From positions 31,945,686 through 32,009,685 of the forward strand of contig JALGQZ010000006.1 of assembly GCA_023105745.1 (NCBI GenBank): 64,000 bases of DNA, in the 5' to 3' direction. Of the stretch, positions 35,176 to 45,728 are shown one piece after another; position 1 is the stretch's first letter; each line of letters begins with the position of its first letter. The translations under genes were made by a program, and so were the position numbers. The notes under the pieces were generated by a model. It saw only the letters and a program-made list of their open reading frames with translations. It was not told where the DNA came from and did not search any database. Source of the stretch: Austropuccinia psidii (lineage: Eukaryota > Basidiomycota > Pucciniomycetes > Pucciniales > Sphaerophragmiaceae).

Positions 35176-35492
35176 AGGTTTTCTACCTATTTTAGACGAA
35201 ATTCTAGCTTGTTTTCACTATTTTTAGCTTATATTCATGCTTTTTAGAGTTATTATCCTTGTTTCATTGCTTATTTTCACCTTTTTAAACCATAATAAGC
35301 CCTGAAGGGGATTAATTTCGTGGTTTTTCTCCATTCTGATTTTTTTTACTCAAAAATAAAAAAAATATATACAAAACATAATAAAAAAAAACAAAAAAAA
35401 ACTGTATACATATCTTTTTTTGAAAAATAATATTTTTTGATTTTTGAAGAGTTATAAATATATAATTTATATTTATAAAATATTCTCTTTTT

Positions 35493-36240
35493 ATAATAAA
35501 ATAAAAACCATATTTTATTATTGTTTTTTTTTCATAATATATACAAAGTATATTATTTGAATTTTTGTTGAAGAAAAACTGTGATAATTCTTTTTTCCAC
35601 CCAAATTGGCGCGAAAAATTGATTATTATCATTCTTATTGATAGTATCAATGATAATACTTCATAATAAAATAAAAACCATATTTTATTAGTGTTTTTTT
35701 TTCATAATATATATAAAGTATATTATTTGAATTGTTGTTGAAGAAAAACTCTGATAATTCTTTTTTTTCAACCAAATTGGCGTGAAAAATTGATTATTAT
35801 CATTATTATTGATAATCACAATAATAATACTTCATAATAAAATAAAAACCATATTTTATTATTGGTTTTTTTTCATAATATATACAACGTATATAGTATT
35901 TGAATTTTTCTTACAGAAAAACTCTGATAATTCATTTTTTCACCCAAATTGGCGTGAAAAATTGATTATTATCATTGTTATTGATAATTTCAATAATAAT
36001 ACTCAATAATAAAATACAAATCATATTTTATTATTGATATTTTTTTCATAATATATACAAAGTATATATTGTTTGAATTTTTCTTACAGAAAAACTCTTA
36101 TAATTCATTTTTTCACCCAAATTGGCGTGATAAATTGATTATTATCATTATTGTTGATAATTTCAATAATAATACTTCATAATAAAATACAAACCATATT
36201 TTATTATTAATATTTTTTTAATATATATAGAGTATATATT
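35493..36240 (+). repeat. Tandem repeat of about 171 bp in the leader
   Basis: About 4.4 units starting near 35493, 35663, 35834, 36005 and 36179. Each has ATAATAAAATA(A/C)AAACC at its start. The full units also have CAAATTGGCG followed by (C/T)G(A/T)(A/T)AAA, and ATTGATTATTATCATT. The leader from 35176 to the gag start holds nothing else I recognise. Confidence 0.88.
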
Positions 36241-36375
36241 GGGGAGAGTTGATTGATATTTTCAATAATAACTTGTCCAAATTGACTTATAAATTCCTAA
36301 CAAGAAAGGAATTCAATCAACTAGCTGAAACTCTCACTTTACAAATCAGAACAGATACCACCTCATTCCAAAGAC

Positions 36376-38481
36376 TTGGGATTTCCAAGGGATTATTTCT
36401 TACAAAGAGAAAAAACCATCAGTTGGAATAGAGGCCTGGAAAAGAGAGAAGTTGAAGTTGTTCAAAGTCATAATACATGGCAAAATGAACCTTTCTACAC
36501 CTTCCAAGATGGGTTTCAACAGCAAACCTCCAGGAATGGCTTGCATAGAACAGTTTGTTCTAACCCATCAAAGCTTCCAAGAACTTCTCCAATGGGGAAT
36601 GGAAGACAGGGAATTCAAACCAGATTCCCACTACAAAGAACTTGTAGAAAGTATTCAGAAGATTTCCCTCAAAGAGATATTCTTCAAAGAACTTATCATA
36701 GACAAGAAATGGAACAAGAGATAACACACCCTGACCCTTACAGGCTCATGAGGACTGGTAACCCAACCAGACTCCCTAGTGGCTTCACACCACTCAGGCA
36801 CCAGCAGATCAGTGACCAAGAGTCTCTATACTTTCCAATCCAAGATAGAATCCAGGAGAGGGAGAGTATCATAAGGCAAGAACAAGACTTCTTTCAACCA
36901 GAGGCTGAAAGAGTCAGATCCTATGATCCAGAAATCGTTGGACCTGCTGCAAGAAGTACAAAGAAACAACAAACAGTTGTAAATACTTCTAATGCACCTA
37001 GCAGCCCTATGATAAGGAATGATATCTCCACTCAGATAAAACACAATGTTGTGTTACCTGAGAGTACCATAAGTAGTAATACTCTATGGTTACAATTTTC
37101 CCAATTTGTAGAACAAACTCAAAAGAAGTTTGAAAGACTCCATGAAAGTATTTCAAGGTTACAAGAGGTTTGTACCTTGCAAACCAAAAATATTCAAACT
37201 CTTCAAGAGGACTATATTGAATTGTATAAAGCCTCAGAAGATTCCAAAATAAGACTAAATCAAGTCTCAGAGGAGCTAAATCACTGCAAAAGGGAAAGGG
37301 AATACCTGGATCAAGATATTTACAAATTGTTCACTTTCTGCCAAAAAATGAAACCCCAAACACAAGGGCATGTTTCTGGAAGCACCCCATACCACCAGGA
37401 AGACATCAAACCAGATTTCTTATTGGTGAATAAGGCAAGGTCTCCATCAAAATACCAGGATGGAGATAATATGTCTTATACTGAAAAGCAAGCCTTGAAA
37501 CAGCTTCCTGAGGCCTCAAGCTGGCCCAAATTCTCTGGAACTGGAGAGTATGATCATATGGAGCTCAGAAATTATATTGATGGACTCTTCACTGATGTAC
37601 CAAGTATACCAGATTACTGGATTACTGCCAGATTAAATACAGCTTTTAAAGGACATGCTAGTATTTGGTACACACAAATGAAAGAAATCCATGGCAGAAG
37701 AAACTGGCCATGGTGGAGGAGCCAAATAATCCAAAAGTACAGAAATGATACCTGGATATGGCAGAAAACCCTTTCATTTGGAAATGATAGATACACAGTG
37801 GACAAAGATCCATATGATTGGTGTCTGAGACAGTCAAAAAGGCTAATAGTCATTGACCCTCACATAACAACAGAAATGAGAAATCACAAACTGTTGACCA
37901 AGCTACCAGGAGACTTAGAACATACAGTAAAATGCAGATGCTCCAAAGAATCCACCTTGGATGAAATATCCAATACTTTTCAAGAAGTAAGGATTAGAAC
38001 ATCTATTGGTAGATACAATAACCATAGTACTGGTGATAACAGGGAGAATCCAACCCTGGAAGCCAAAGAAACTAATGTTTCAGAATCTGCAATCACAATG
38101 GGATTTCAAAACTGTGAATTACCCAATCACTATGCAGAAAATTCTCCCAAAGACAGGGAAGAGATATTTGCAATGGAGGAAGAAACAAGAAAAGACCAAG
38201 AAGGTCATGGATCTGACTCTGATAGTGTGGGGAATGGCTGTGGAGATAATTCATACAGTGAACCCAACCCCCATGAGGAATATTTTGTGGAATTTAAGAA
38301 CCATGCAATAAAGGAAATTGGTTCAGTCCATTCCCAAAGGAGGAAACCAATGACCAAACACCTGGATGGTTTGAAACATAAGCCACCAGACAGGGAGGGT
38401 ATGACAACAAGAAAATTGTTGGCTCAAGGTCACAAGAACCATGCTAATACCTCCAAGAAGAGAGAAAAGTCTCATAAATAA
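36376..38481 (+). CDS. Gag polyprotein of the gag-only element
   Basis: 701 codons without a stop. Residues about 1-190 are basic and low-complexity; this segment overlaps a second open frame (36452-36724). Residues about 230-330 look like a coiled coil (QLFSQFVEQ-like, REREYLDQDIYKL). Residues about 375-520 are the capsid-like domain typical of gypsy Gag (SSWPKFSGTGEYDHMEL, GHASIWYTQMKE, WPWWRSQII). The position of the nucleocapsid zinc knuckle reads FQNCELPNHYAENS, where only the second Cys and the His of the C-x2-C-x4-H-x4-C pattern remain. An acidic region (about 600-640) and a basic tail (KKREKSHK) follow. By family it forms the virus-like particle; RNA binding through the knuckle is probably lost. 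Confidence 0.85.
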   Translation: MGFPRDYFLQREKTISWNRGLEKREVEVVQSHNTWQNEPFYTFQDGFQQQTSRNGLHRTVCSNPSKLPRTSPMGNGRQGIQTRFPLQRTCRKYSEDFPQRDILQRTYHRQEMEQEITHPDPYRLMRTGNPTRLPSGFTPLRHQQISDQESLYFPIQDRIQERESIIRQEQDFFQPEAERVRSYDPEIVGPAARSTKKQQTVVNTSNAPSSPMIRNDISTQIKHNVVLPESTISSNTLWLQFSQFVEQTQKKFERLHESISRLQEVCTLQTKNIQTLQEDYIELYKASEDSKIRLNQVSEELNHCKREREYLDQDIYKLFTFCQKMKPQTQGHVSGSTPYHQEDIKPDFLLVNKARSPSKYQDGDNMSYTEKQALKQLPEASSWPKFSGTGEYDHMELRNYIDGLFTDVPSIPDYWITARLNTAFKGHASIWYTQMKEIHGRRNWPWWRSQIIQKYRNDTWIWQKTLSFGNDRYTVDKDPYDWCLRQSKRLIVIDPHITTEMRNHKLLTKLPGDLEHTVKCRCSKESTLDEISNTFQEVRIRTSIGRYNNHSTGDNRENPTLEAKETNVSESAITMGFQNCELPNHYAENSPKDREEIFAMEEETRKDQEGHGSDSDSVGNGCGDNSYSEPNPHEEYFVEFKNHAIKEIGSVHSQRRKPMTKHLDGLKHKPPDREGMTTRKLLAQGHKNHANTSKKREKSHK
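36452..36724 (+). other. Second open frame overlapping gag
   Basis: 90 codons in another phase of the same strand. It is similar in sequence to the frame at 55620-55880 (SFQELLQWGMEDREFKP against KYLFQWSMDNKRFNLV, and SIQKISLKEIFFKEL against SCQKICLKEIDFKDL). In both elements two phases are open over the same interval. One phase may be an upstream gag reached or left by frameshifting. Confidence 0.5.
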
Positions 38482-38494
38482 TGAGCCTTTTTTT

Positions 38495-38506
38495 AGAGGG
38501 AGGGTA
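38495..38506 (+). promoter_or_regulatory. Polypurine tract of the gag-only element
   Basis: AGAGGGAGGGTA immediately precedes the 3' LTR. Confidence 0.8.
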
Positions 38507-39925
38507 TTTCAGCCTGTGACTCAAAACCAGAGCACAAGCATGACAGCCAAAATACCATAAACCAATGGAATAGCCAAGATACCACCAAAACATGGAGCTG
38601 AGCCAAATCAGCTCAACAGTTATCAAATGAAAGAGGAAACTCACCCCTTTCTGAAAATATAAGTCCCATCACCATATGACAAAGAATAACAAAGCTATTC
38701 CTGCTCAAAGTTATTGCTGAGCATAAACCTTAATTTTCACCTCTCATCTAAAATCCAGAAGGAGAGGCTTAACCCCATCAAATGGGTATTCAAAATGAAG
38801 CTCTAAGCCAGGGCTATCCAATGGTACTAGCCAAACTGAGCTAGAACCAGTATTACTTGAGTTATGGCCAAATTCAGGCCAAATAAGGGTGGACAAAACA
38901 TTCACCTCTCATCTAACTTCTACAGTTTTAGTGTGAGATACCTAAAGTGGGGTCTTTTTGGAAAGGGAACAATCAGGGATATCTGATGGTGTTATCAATC
39001 TCCTCGTATCCCAACTATAGCAGAAGTTATGGGGCAAACAAGCCCCATACAGCTTTTTGTATAAACCACACATATGTGCAAAAAACTTGTACATGGCATA
39101 ACTTTGCAATTTTCAATGATAACCATATCAAATGAGGTACCATTGTGTAGAACACATTCAGGGCTACACACTGAATCAATTATTAGGTTGATATCTCAAA
39201 AACCGACAAAGTTATGGCTGTTTAAAGGTCAAAATCCCACAGTTTGGCCAATACAGCCTTATAGTGGGATATTATCCCATAAGTATAATTATGAGGTGTC
39301 AAACAGATGCAGAAGCTTATTTATACTTAAATACCTCATAGTTAAGTCAAATACAGAGGTCCATACAGCTTCTGTACAGTTTCTGATGCGTCAGAAGCAC
39401 CAGAACACACCTGTAAACTCCATTGGTGAAAATATTCACCCTGTATAGGGTAAAAATGACTAATTGTGGTTCTAAAACCACATTTCAACCCAATACTAGC
39501 CTGTATTGAGTGTATAGAACCACAAACCAGCCCACATTAGTGAAAAGTTTCACTCTGTGGTCGTGTGCAGAGGTAAACCACCTCCCACTACCCCAGAACA
39601 AGATAAAAAGAGGCTTTGCCTCACCAGGCATCAAATCCAGCATCCTGTTCTTGATATTCTTACATGGTATAGCTTCTTAAAAGAAGTGGTACTCTTAGAA
39701 TTTAACAGGTATAATTATAAGTTTAACTATTGTAGGGTTTGTTATTGTAAACCAACAGATAAAAACTGCACCCAGGGCTATCAGCAGCACTCACCATCAC
39801 TAAATTATTTTAGTATAGCCCTTTTACCCATATTCTCACTTTGATATCATCATCATTTTCGTGTCAATATCAGAGTTATAGTTTCTATTATCATTTTGAA
39901 GCTATATCATAGAGTCACCCTGACA
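38507..39925 (+). repeat. 3' LTR of the gag-only element
   Basis: 1419 bp. Its first bases read TTTCAGCC where the 5' LTR has TGTCAGCC; it ends CCCTGACA before TCTTG. Confidence 0.93.
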
Positions 39926-40709
39926 TCTTGAGACTCATGTTTCCTGTTGAAATTTGCTATTTTGAACTTCGAACAATCATTTCAAGGGGTTATACCTTGC
40001 ATGTAATGATACAAATTACATCATTATTTACGTATTAACTATTAGAATCATAAAATAGAATTTGTTCTAAGTTTTGACCACTTTCACAACAAAGTTGTCA
40101 TCAGCTATAACAATTTCTTTCAATAAACCCTTACAAGTTATAACCTTATTTATAACATGTCAAATAAAGTTTATATATGTATCTTTACAGTGATTAAATT
40201 GCAACTTTACTTTTGGTTTAATTATTTATCATCTATATTTACTAGATATGAGCTAAAACCCATGAATATTTGCACTAATCATAAAAGTGCATATATTCAG
40301 GTAAATTTCTTAAGTATTGACTTTACAGATATGGCATAAATATTTCATATGTGCAATTTTTAATGGGAAATACAAGTCAAAATTTATTTCACATTTTGAT
40401 TCATTGGATTTTGATATAATCAAGAATTAAACCTTTTATGGCATTTTTACTTATTACTCAGAAAGGATTGACTTTACAGATATGGCATAAAATTGTTATA
40501 TGTGTATTTAGAAATGGGATATCTAATAGTGAAATGTATTTTGCATGTTTATTCATTAGATTCAGAGTAAATAAAGAAGTTATGCATTTTTACAGCAATT
40601 TTATTTATTGCAAGATAATAATTTTGATTCTTATTGTTAGACTAAATATTGTAAAGTTGTTTTGTGAAACTTTTGAATATGTGGTCATATCTCAAAGGCT
40701 CACATATTG

Positions 40710-41775
40710 AATCTTTGATATGTTTTTCAACGGCTTCTCTAGCTCTGGGGTTTCTGCGTCAGCTGTTAATGTAAGTACTGGAGGATATGGTCTGTCAATG
40801 TTAAGAGTAGTATCAACTGCATTCCCTCTGAAAGTGTATAATAGCTCATTATCTGAAGGAAAAGAGCTCTTATATGTGTATAGAACATTAATCAGCTCTT
40901 GCCTCATTTTGGATAATAATGCTGGATTCATTTGAGACAAATTCCCTATTATTTATATCTTTATTTTGATATACTACTGATATTTGTTTGGGCATATGGG
41001 AAAAAAGAAACTTTTTTTGTTCTCTCCAATGGCAAAAGGTGTGTTGTTATGGTTATCAATGTCAATACCATAAATGTTTAAGTATTTATCTCAAAAAATG
41101 ATATGTTAAGAAGTAAATGTTTTAATTACTACTATCTATGTTTTCATTTCCACACTTTCTTCAGAGTGTGGAGATATCAGGTTAGTGTGTAATAGTACCA
41201 AAGGGTACATATAATTATTTGAACTACTGAATTGAACACCTTGTATTGGTAATATATGTTCTTTACATTGGGGAAGTATGAATTGAATTTAGTCTTTGCC
41301 TACACAAGTTCAAAATGATCCTGTGTCCAAATTGACTTTGGCTTCAACATCATTCATTAATATTGATGTGATACAAGATTTTCCAGAAGTGTAAACTTGG
41401 CCTCTAGAAGGTTTAGTCTTGCACATTCTGGCCTTGCGGATTTGGTCAGGTTATAGCAATCTTCCCTATATTGTGATAAGTGATTATGAACTTCAGTAAC
41501 TTCAATAACATTTGTGATGCTCTCAACAGGATAGTGCTATGATGGTGTGTCCTCAGAGACTGCAGAATCCTGTGCAAATTATTCCTTGTCCTCAGCACAC
41601 TGAACCACTTCAATGACTAGAACTTCATTGATTTTAGTATTTTTGGTACAATTTTTGGCTACATGTGAGGTGCTCCCACATTAATGGCACTTTAAGACAG
41701 GTATCTTGGGTTTTTAATCTTCCTTGGAATTCTTTGGAAAAATCTTGTAACCCATAGGGTGTCTAGTTCAGGTAT
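40710..41775 (-). pseudogene. Gypsy gag zinc knuckle, protease and RT start (upstream half of G3)
   Basis: On the - strand: a nucleocapsid zinc knuckle, K-C-H-stop-C-G-S-T-S-H-V-A-K-N-C (about 41700-41655), with the C-x2-C-x4-H-x4-C spacing intact apart from the stop; an acidic linker; a protease with LDTG-like active site (about 41330); then the RT N-terminal part (40940-40710: MRQELINVLYTYKS, LNIDRPYPPVL). After a frameshift the RAREAVEKHI phase follows and is cut by the LTR at 40704. It continues at 23438 after the nested insertions. Confidence 0.8.
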
Positions 41776-41789
41776 CAACTAGGCCTGGG

Positions 41790-42003
41790 CCATGAAGATT
41801 TTCCCTAGAAAGGAGGGAAAATCCTTAATGGCAATAATGCTGTGTTAAAAAGTGTGTGGTTTACCTTCCTTCTCTACCCAGCTGTAAATGGGACTTCTTT
41901 TATCATACATTTCCCCAAGGGAGAAGAACTCATCTTGAAATATAATTTAATCTACCATTTTGATCCTATTATCGATTGGGTAAACTAATTGATCACCTAT
42001 AAC
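41790..42003 (+). pseudogene. Protease fragment of a G1-type gypsy element
   Basis: Matches the start of G1 copy 1 (gag end and protease, about 30-480) with an internal deletion: GGGACTTCTTTTATCATA, then GAAGAACTCATCTTG, then the run ending GATCACCTAT. It is cut by the LTR starting at 42004. Confidence 0.7.
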
Positions 42004-43828
42004 TGTGAGCATTAGAGCTATTTTCAGGTACCCAAAAGACCACAAATAATAAAACAATATACAATTTTAAATAAAATAAATTTATTTATATTATCAAAAC
42101 AAAAATTAAAATATAAATATAAATTTATACAAAAAAATGAAAATTAATTATAATTTAAAAATAAAATTACATTGAAGTTTAAATTTGTGAAAACACATTT
42201 TTACTTGAAAAAATTAAGTAAAAGTGAATTTTCAACAAAAATACCAAAATCAAAATATTTTTGGAAAAATGTTAAATAAAAATTATCATAACTTTTTATC
42301 CTAAAAATAAAAATATGAAAATTATTTCACCATTGAACTCCTCATAAAAAATAAGGTGGGGTCACCACTGAGTAAAATGTCTGTAACTCAATGCTAAATA
42401 AGCTCAAATTAAGTTTTTAGTATTTTCTTTACAAAAGTTGAAAATACTCAAAACCTCAAGTTAGGTCACATAACATGTGGTGTTAACCAGCAATTTTTGT
42501 GTTAAAGTTGAGGTGTTGTGTGTAGTTTAGAAGTTATGAGGAATTGAAGTATTTTCAATTGAAATGTCAAAATGTGTGTGTGTATTACAGAAGTGAACTT
42601 CAATTTACATATGAGTTGTAAATTATTACAGTTGTGTACTGTAAAAACTCAATTGAATTAAATTTGGAAATTATAAGTAAAATACATGATGAGGAGCTAA
42701 AGAAAGAATAAACTGGAAAGATTGCATCTGGGGGGGCGGAAGGAATGTTAGCTCCAACCGGGAGCGAGACCCCCAAATTCCTTGCTGACAGGAGTGAGAT
42801 GTCAAAGTTCATGAAAAGGTTCATCAATTTTGGCCTGGAATTGAGTCACAGGGTCTGTGTCTCAATTGATGATGAGGTTTTAATACCAGCCAGGGCAGTT
42901 TTAACTGTTTCCAAGAGGGTAAAACTACACTTAAGATAAAAAACATTGTAAAAACAGCTTCAACTATTTTTGAGGTCTCTTGAACACATTCTGACATGTT
43001 TTTAAGGATTAAAAATAGGTACTACTGTATAAATGACTGATTTAAGGGTCTAAAATGGCTGAAAATAGAAAAAACATGGCTAAAACCAGCCCTTTTTTGT
43101 ATAAACAAGGGTTCAATTATGCCATAATTGGATTTTTTTGTTTTCAGAGTGTTTTCCATTACTGAAAAGAGAAAATTTTGTTTATGTAGTAAGAGAATTG
43201 ATGGATATAAAAGAATTTCTTATTTTCCCCACTTTTCTCTTCATGTTAGAATCTTGTCCTTTTATAATTAGCTTAAACACTGTTAAAACAATCAATAAAA
43301 TATTCCAACCACATTTTTAAATAATTTTAAACCTTACAACCATTTGAAAAAATCATTATAATCATTGTTTGTAACTCTTATAATCATTTTTACTCATTGA
43401 ACCACCCCATAAGTGAATTAAAGCATTTTTCATTACTGTTAACTTTGTCCCTTTATTTCCAAGTTCACTCTGGTCACTTTTGGGAGTTTCTTTTCTTTAA
43501 TAATACTTTTAAATACTCTGTTCTTATATTAACTTCCTGAAGTTCCTTGCTCAATTAATTCCAATTGAAATTGCTCTTGAAGAAATTTCTTTTGTAGCCT
43601 TTAATATCTCTGGTAGAGTATTTTTAGATAAATTTTTATTGTTGGTAATACAATAGATCTTTATAATATTATTGTTTTATACTAAGAAAGTGAAAAATAA
43701 TAAAACTGGCATCTTCTCTCTTAAAAATCTTATTTCATACTATTTTTAATCAATTTTTACCTTTCACAAATTTTGAGGACAGGAAAAGTACTTACCTTTC
43801 AAGAAACATTTCACATCCACACCTTACA
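42004..43828 (+). repeat. 5' LTR of the + strand G2 element
   Basis: 1825 bp, TGTGAGCATTAGAG to ACACCTTACA, followed by a primer binding site and, further on, gag. It is homologous to 7090-5343 (inverted), with the conserved segment at 42735-42940. Confidence 0.85.
42735..42940 (+). other. Segment conserved in three LTRs, frame open
   Basis: Reads PKFLADRSEMSKF, FGLELSHRVC, SIDDEVLIPARAVL and SKRVKL in the sense direction of the LTR. The same segment is at 6420-6180 and 10990-10790, also in LTR sense. It is better conserved than the flanking LTR DNA. Differences between the 6.2 kb and 42.8 kb copies are mostly non-synonymous, so a coding role is doubtful; a DNA or RNA element is as likely. 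Confidence 0.5.
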
Positions 43829-43830
43829 GT

Positions 43831-43843
43831 TGGGGGCCAAGCC
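43831..43843 (+). promoter_or_regulatory. Primer binding site of the + strand G2 element
   Basis: TGGGGGCCAAGCC starts two bases after the LTR end CTTACA. Confidence 0.75.
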
Positions 43844-43923
43844 ATTATATTTTCCCTGTGAAATATATTTTTAATCTTTTCAAATCCCTATTCTTATATT
43901 TAAAAAGTTTAAAAAACCCATAA

Positions 43924-45319
43924 TGTCAACCTGTGACTCAAACGCAGAGCACAAGCATGACAGCCAAATACCATATATCAATGGTATAGCCAAGATACCA
44001 CTCAAACATGTAGTGGAGCTAAATCAGGTCAAAAGGTATCAAAAGAAAGAGGAAACTCCCCCCTTTCCAAATTTAGAAGTCCCATCACCATAGGACAATG
44101 AATAACAAAGTTATTCCTGATCAAAGTTGTTGCTTAGCATAAAACTTAATTTTCACCTGTCATCTGAAATACAGAGAAAGAGGCTTAACCCCATTGAATG
44201 GGTATTGAAACCGAAGCTCTAAGTAAGGGCTATCCCATGGTACCAGCCAAACTGAGCTAGAACCAGTATTACAGAAGTTAAGGGCAAATTCAGGCCAAAT
44301 AAGGGTGAACAAATTATTCACCTCTCATGTAACTTCTACCGTTTTAGTGTGAGATACCTAAAGTGGGGTCTTTTGGGAAATAGCACAATGAGGGCTAACA
44401 TATGGTGCCATTCATTTCCCCATATCTCATCTATAAAAAAAGCTATAAGGCACACAAGCCCAATACAGCTTTTTGCCTAAAACCTGCATATGTGCAAGTA
44501 TCTTTCACATGGCATACCTTTTCCATATTTAATGATAACCATATCAAATGAGGTACCATTGTGTAGAAAACATACAGGGATACACACAAAACCAATTTTG
44601 AGGTCGATATTTCAAAAAGGTACAAAGCTATGGCTGTTTTAATGTCAAAATCCCATAGTTTGGCCATTACAGCCTTACCATGAGATAATATCCCATAACC
44701 ATTATTATGAGGTGTCAAGTAGATGCACAAGCTTGTTTTTACTTCAAAACTGGGGTCCCATAGAGGTTCTGTGCAGCATTCTACTTGTCATACATGTCAG
44801 AATCAGGCTGTGTGGTCACCGGATGAAACATTTCACCCTGTATTGGTGAAAACTGCCCAGATGTGGTTTAAAAACCACATCTGAGCCCAATGCAGGCTAT
44901 CAAGGCCTTTTTTAAACCACAAGCCTGTCCTTGAGAGTGACAAATCTTCACTTTCTCTATGTGAAAAGGTGTAGCAGCCTTTTCACCCCATTTCAGGATA
45001 GAAGGAGGCCTTTTCACTGCCAGAAAAGGAATCCCCATCCTGCTCTTGAATTCCTACGTAGTACAACTGTCAAAAACAGTTATACTCTTGAAAATAATCA
45101 GGTTATACTTTAAATTTAAGTATTGTAGCTCTTATTATAGTAATCCAACTGGTAAGACTGCCCTCAGGGTTTTCAACAGCACTCACCACCACTATATTTT
45201 TATAGTAAAACCCTTATTAAAATCAACAATCCTTTTTTATTACCATTTTTACCATGTCACAGTCATAGTTGAAGCTTGTAAATACAATTTTACATCTTTA
45301 TCATAGACTTAGCCTGACA
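43924..45319 (+). repeat. Solo LTR of the TGTCAGCC family
   Basis: 1396 bp, TGTCAACC to GCCTGACA, flanked by an exact 5 bp target duplication CATAA (43919-43923 and 45320-45324). It is homologous to the LTRs of the gag-only element and lies in the leader of the + strand G2 element. Confidence 0.93.
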
Positions 45320-45448
45320 CATAAAAAATACTTATAATTCAAAAATTTCATAAAAAATAAAGCTTTTTTCATATTATAAGTGTGGCTTTATTTTTTATTT
45401 TTCTTTTTGAAAAATCATTTTTTACTTGGATAACGGCTTTTTTGATCA

Positions 45449-45653
45449 ATTTTAGTGTCTGACAACATGGTAAGGCAAGAAAATATTGAAACTGCATCAA
45501 CAGCTACTAGCATTATTCCTGCCAGTAATTTGAATTCTGACTAAAATAGCATAGCTATTATAATTAAGAACAATCAAACAGAGCCAATTTCTTCTGAATT
45601 AATTAACTTAGACATAAGTAATACCCTTAAAAAGGCAAAGAATTTGGCCAATA
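45449..45653 (+). pseudogene. G2 gag exon 1
   Basis: Reads VSDNMVRQENIETAST, then SIIPASNLNSD, a stop, and SSELINLDISNTLKKAKNLA. It matches 5127-4926 on the - strand. It ends at donor GTAAGT; the 69 bp intron 45654-45722 ends GATCAG, the same length as in the other copy. Confidence 0.8.
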
Positions 45654-45728
45654 GTAAGTTTTTTGATGTAGAATTACTATTTCTAAGTTTTTAATCATAA
45701 AATCTGCCTTCAACCAGATCAGAAGTCA

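Larger units (their letters stand above)
33741..39925 (+). mobile_element. Complete gag-only LTR retrotransposon (TR-GAG type)
   Basis: 6185 bp with two LTRs of equal length (33741-35159 and 38507-39925, 1419 bp each) and an exact 5 bp target duplication TCTTG (33736-33740 and 39926-39930). The 5' LTR is followed by a primer binding site, a tandem-repeat leader and one 701-codon gag frame; a polypurine tract precedes the 3' LTR. There is no protease, reverse transcriptase, RNase H or integrase. It must have been mobilised by enzymes of another element. The two LTRs differ at tens of sites, many C/T or G/A, so the insertion is not recent. Confidence 0.93.
23439..40704 (-). repeat. Solo LTR of about 1.95 kb, split by two later insertions
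   Basis: On the - strand the LTR starts TGTGAGCC at 40704 and ends CCTTACA at 23439. Removing the hAT element (24223-33340) and the gag-only element (33741-39925), each with one copy of its target duplication, leaves about 1950 bp that align with the undisturbed copy 45729-47713 (1985 bp). The flanks are TATTG (40705-40709) and TATTA (23434-23438), a 5 bp target duplication with one change. Deleting the whole block rejoins a gypsy RT reading EKHI to FGVL. TATA-like sequence lies near 24150. Confidence 0.85.
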
